Assembly: GCA_016292335.1 (NCBI GenBank)
Contig: JAECRX010000140.1
Span: 1 to 14,821, forward strand
Length of the DNA: 14,821 nt
Origin: Candidatus Sifarchaeum subterraneum
GTDB taxonomy: Archaea; Asgardarchaeota; Sifarchaeia; Sifarchaeales; Sifarchaeaceae
Direction of reading: 5' to 3'
Part shown: piece by piece, positions 14,031 to 14,821 of the stretch
Position numbering within the stretch: the stretch's first letter is position 1
How the letters are laid out: each line of letters begins with the position of its first letter
Made by a program: the position numbers and the translations under genes
Notes under the pieces: generated by a model
Told to the model about the DNA's origin: nothing
Databases searched by the model: none
What the model saw: the letters and a program-made list of their open reading frames with translations, nothing else

Positions 14031-14203
14031 TTGCCGTAAATTATTAAAAAAATGTTGATTATCCTTCCACTTGGCATTTTTTGATAGATGATACATTATA
14101 ATATTGATTAAACTATTTTAGCTTAGTGATCGAAATATATCCCGATTTGTTCATACACGAGGAGGAAATATCGTTATTCAGGACTAGAATTTAATCAAAA
14201 TTG

Positions 14204-14734
14204 TTAGAAAGATGAGATTGCAACTTCTCGTATATCTGCAGGGGAAATAAAATATCTGATGACGTGAGAGGAGGCATCACTTTTAAAAAAGCCTCGGATA
14301 TTCGCAATATTTTTTGGAGGGGTATAAATTTTGCTTAAACATCTTCTTCCTTCTAACCTTATTATTAACACGAATTTTTTATTAATATACTTGACATGAA
14401 TTAAATAAACGGATCCAAAGATCTTTTTTGAGAGGTTTATTGACATCTCTATGACACAAACGGTTTCCATCGAAGTATTTTTTATTTCACTGCCTTCTGT
14501 GATTATATCGTTTAAGGATATCGCTATTTCATCTAATATTTTCTCCAATTTTTCATCAATACCTTTTACTTCAAAGTAATTGATTGTTTGAAATGAAACT
14601 TGAATAAATGCAATGCATATCATAAACCCGATAGAGAGACATAGTAAATATTCAATTAGATCGGACATTTTCAGAGTATTCCCATCATTTCTAAGGAACT
14701 TCTGTGCAAATGATATTAAAACTCCACTTAGCAT
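14204..14734 (-). CDS. Single-span membrane protein of unknown function, possibly pilin-like
   Basis: 176 residues; I do not recognise the family. A hydrophobic helix at about 26-47 (LIEYLLCLSIGFMICIAFIQ) is followed by an amphipathic, acidic helix (about 55-80; GIDEKLEKILDEIAISLNDI) and a beta-rich C-terminal half with KKIFGSVYLIHVKYINKKFV. One N-terminal membrane helix, then a helix and a beta domain, recalls archaeal pilin-like proteins with an N-terminal hydrophobic stem. No clear class III cleavage site is seen (RNDG at 15-18 is a weak candidate), so this is inference. The start is ATG 14734; ATG at residue 23 (14668) is an alternative that begins just before the helix. It is on the same strand as trm1, 325 bases upstream, so it is probably a separate unit. 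Confidence 0.65.
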   Translation of the reverse strand: MLSGVLISFAQKFLRNDGNTLKMSDLIEYLLCLSIGFMICIAFIQVSFQTINYFEVKGIDEKLEKILDEIAISLNDIITEGSEIKNTSMETVCVIEMSINLSKKIFGSVYLIHVKYINKKFVLIIRLEGRRCLSKIYTPPKNIANIRGFFKSDASSHVIRYFISPADIREVAISSF

Positions 14735-14821
14735 TCGTTGTGTTTAAAAGTAAAAAAAGAAGGAAGGTAGAGGGGTTGTTGAATCGTTCAATCTGAAAAA
14801 ATCAATAATTTTTTCAAGAAA

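Larger units (their letters stand above)
13879..14203. other. Intergenic region upstream of trm1
   Basis: 325 bases between the orphan membrane protein and trm1. It carries the trm1 promoter candidate and two adjacent hairpins (13978-14030). A GAGGAGGAAAT sequence on the plus strand near 14160 looks like a Shine-Dalgarno site but no frame follows it. No coding frame was accepted. Confidence 0.6.

Noticed and set aside
14155..14175. GAGGAGGAAAT Shine-Dalgarno-like sequence on the plus strand
   Set aside because: No start codon with an open frame follows at a useful distance.
14779..14791. Small palindrome TTGAA-TCG-TTCAA upstream of the membrane protein
   Set aside because: Five-base arms are expected by chance in AT-rich DNA and nothing else supports an operator.
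1..14821. CRISPR arrays, insertion sequences, integrase genes, defence genes
   Set aside because: No regularly spaced repeats, transposase or integrase motifs, or defence-type domains were seen.

Overview
This window is chromosomal DNA from an archaeon with an AT-rich genome. The evidence is a Nop5 plus fibrillarin pair, an archaeal/eukaryal-type Trm1 tRNA methyltransferase, a UPF0216 (DUF61) protein, the archaeal HTH regulator family MF_00584/COG1395, and a pilin with an archaeal class III signal peptide. The lineage cannot be fixed from this sequence. The gene set suits a euryarchaeal or Asgard-type lineage, and that is inference only. Several starts are supported by good Shine-Dalgarno motifs (GGAGGA, AGGTGA, GAGG, GGTGA, GGGGGT). 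A striking share of those starts are TTG or GTG.

Layout. (1) Positions 1-3257, minus strand: a class III signal pilin-like protein, then truA (tRNA pseudouridine synthase), moaC and moaB (molybdopterin synthesis), and after an oligo-T stop signal the 5' part of a MobB-like GTPase cut by the window edge. (2) Positions 3258-4120: an 860-base divergent intergenic region with no convincing protein gene. It holds several inverted repeats, TATA-like boxes, an 8-T run, a direct repeat and a pyrimidine-rich carB leader with a terminator-like hairpin. (3) Positions 4121-8585, plus strand: carB then carA, the two subunits of glutamine-dependent carbamoyl phosphate synthetase, feeding pyrimidine and arginine synthesis. 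(4) Positions 8788-9897, minus strand: an HTH regulator convergent with carA, preceded by a region with a symmetrical TATA element inside a direct repeat. (5) Positions 10238-13878, minus strand: trm1, nop5, flpA (fibrillarin) and a UPF0216 gene, tightly packed and probably one operon for RNA modification. Nop5 and fibrillarin are the core and catalytic subunits of the C/D box 2'-O-methylation RNP, and Trm1 methylates G26 of tRNA. (6) Positions 13879-14734: a spacer with two adjacent hairpins, then a small single-membrane-span protein of unknown function that may be pilin-like.

Most of the window is ordinary housekeeping sequence. The parts least explained by known genes are the 3258-4120 spacer (possible structured RNA and car leader), the tandem hairpins at 13978-14030, and the orphan membrane protein at 14204-14734. 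I did not find a convincing new defence or mobile system. No CRISPR array, transposase or intact tRNA or rRNA gene was seen.
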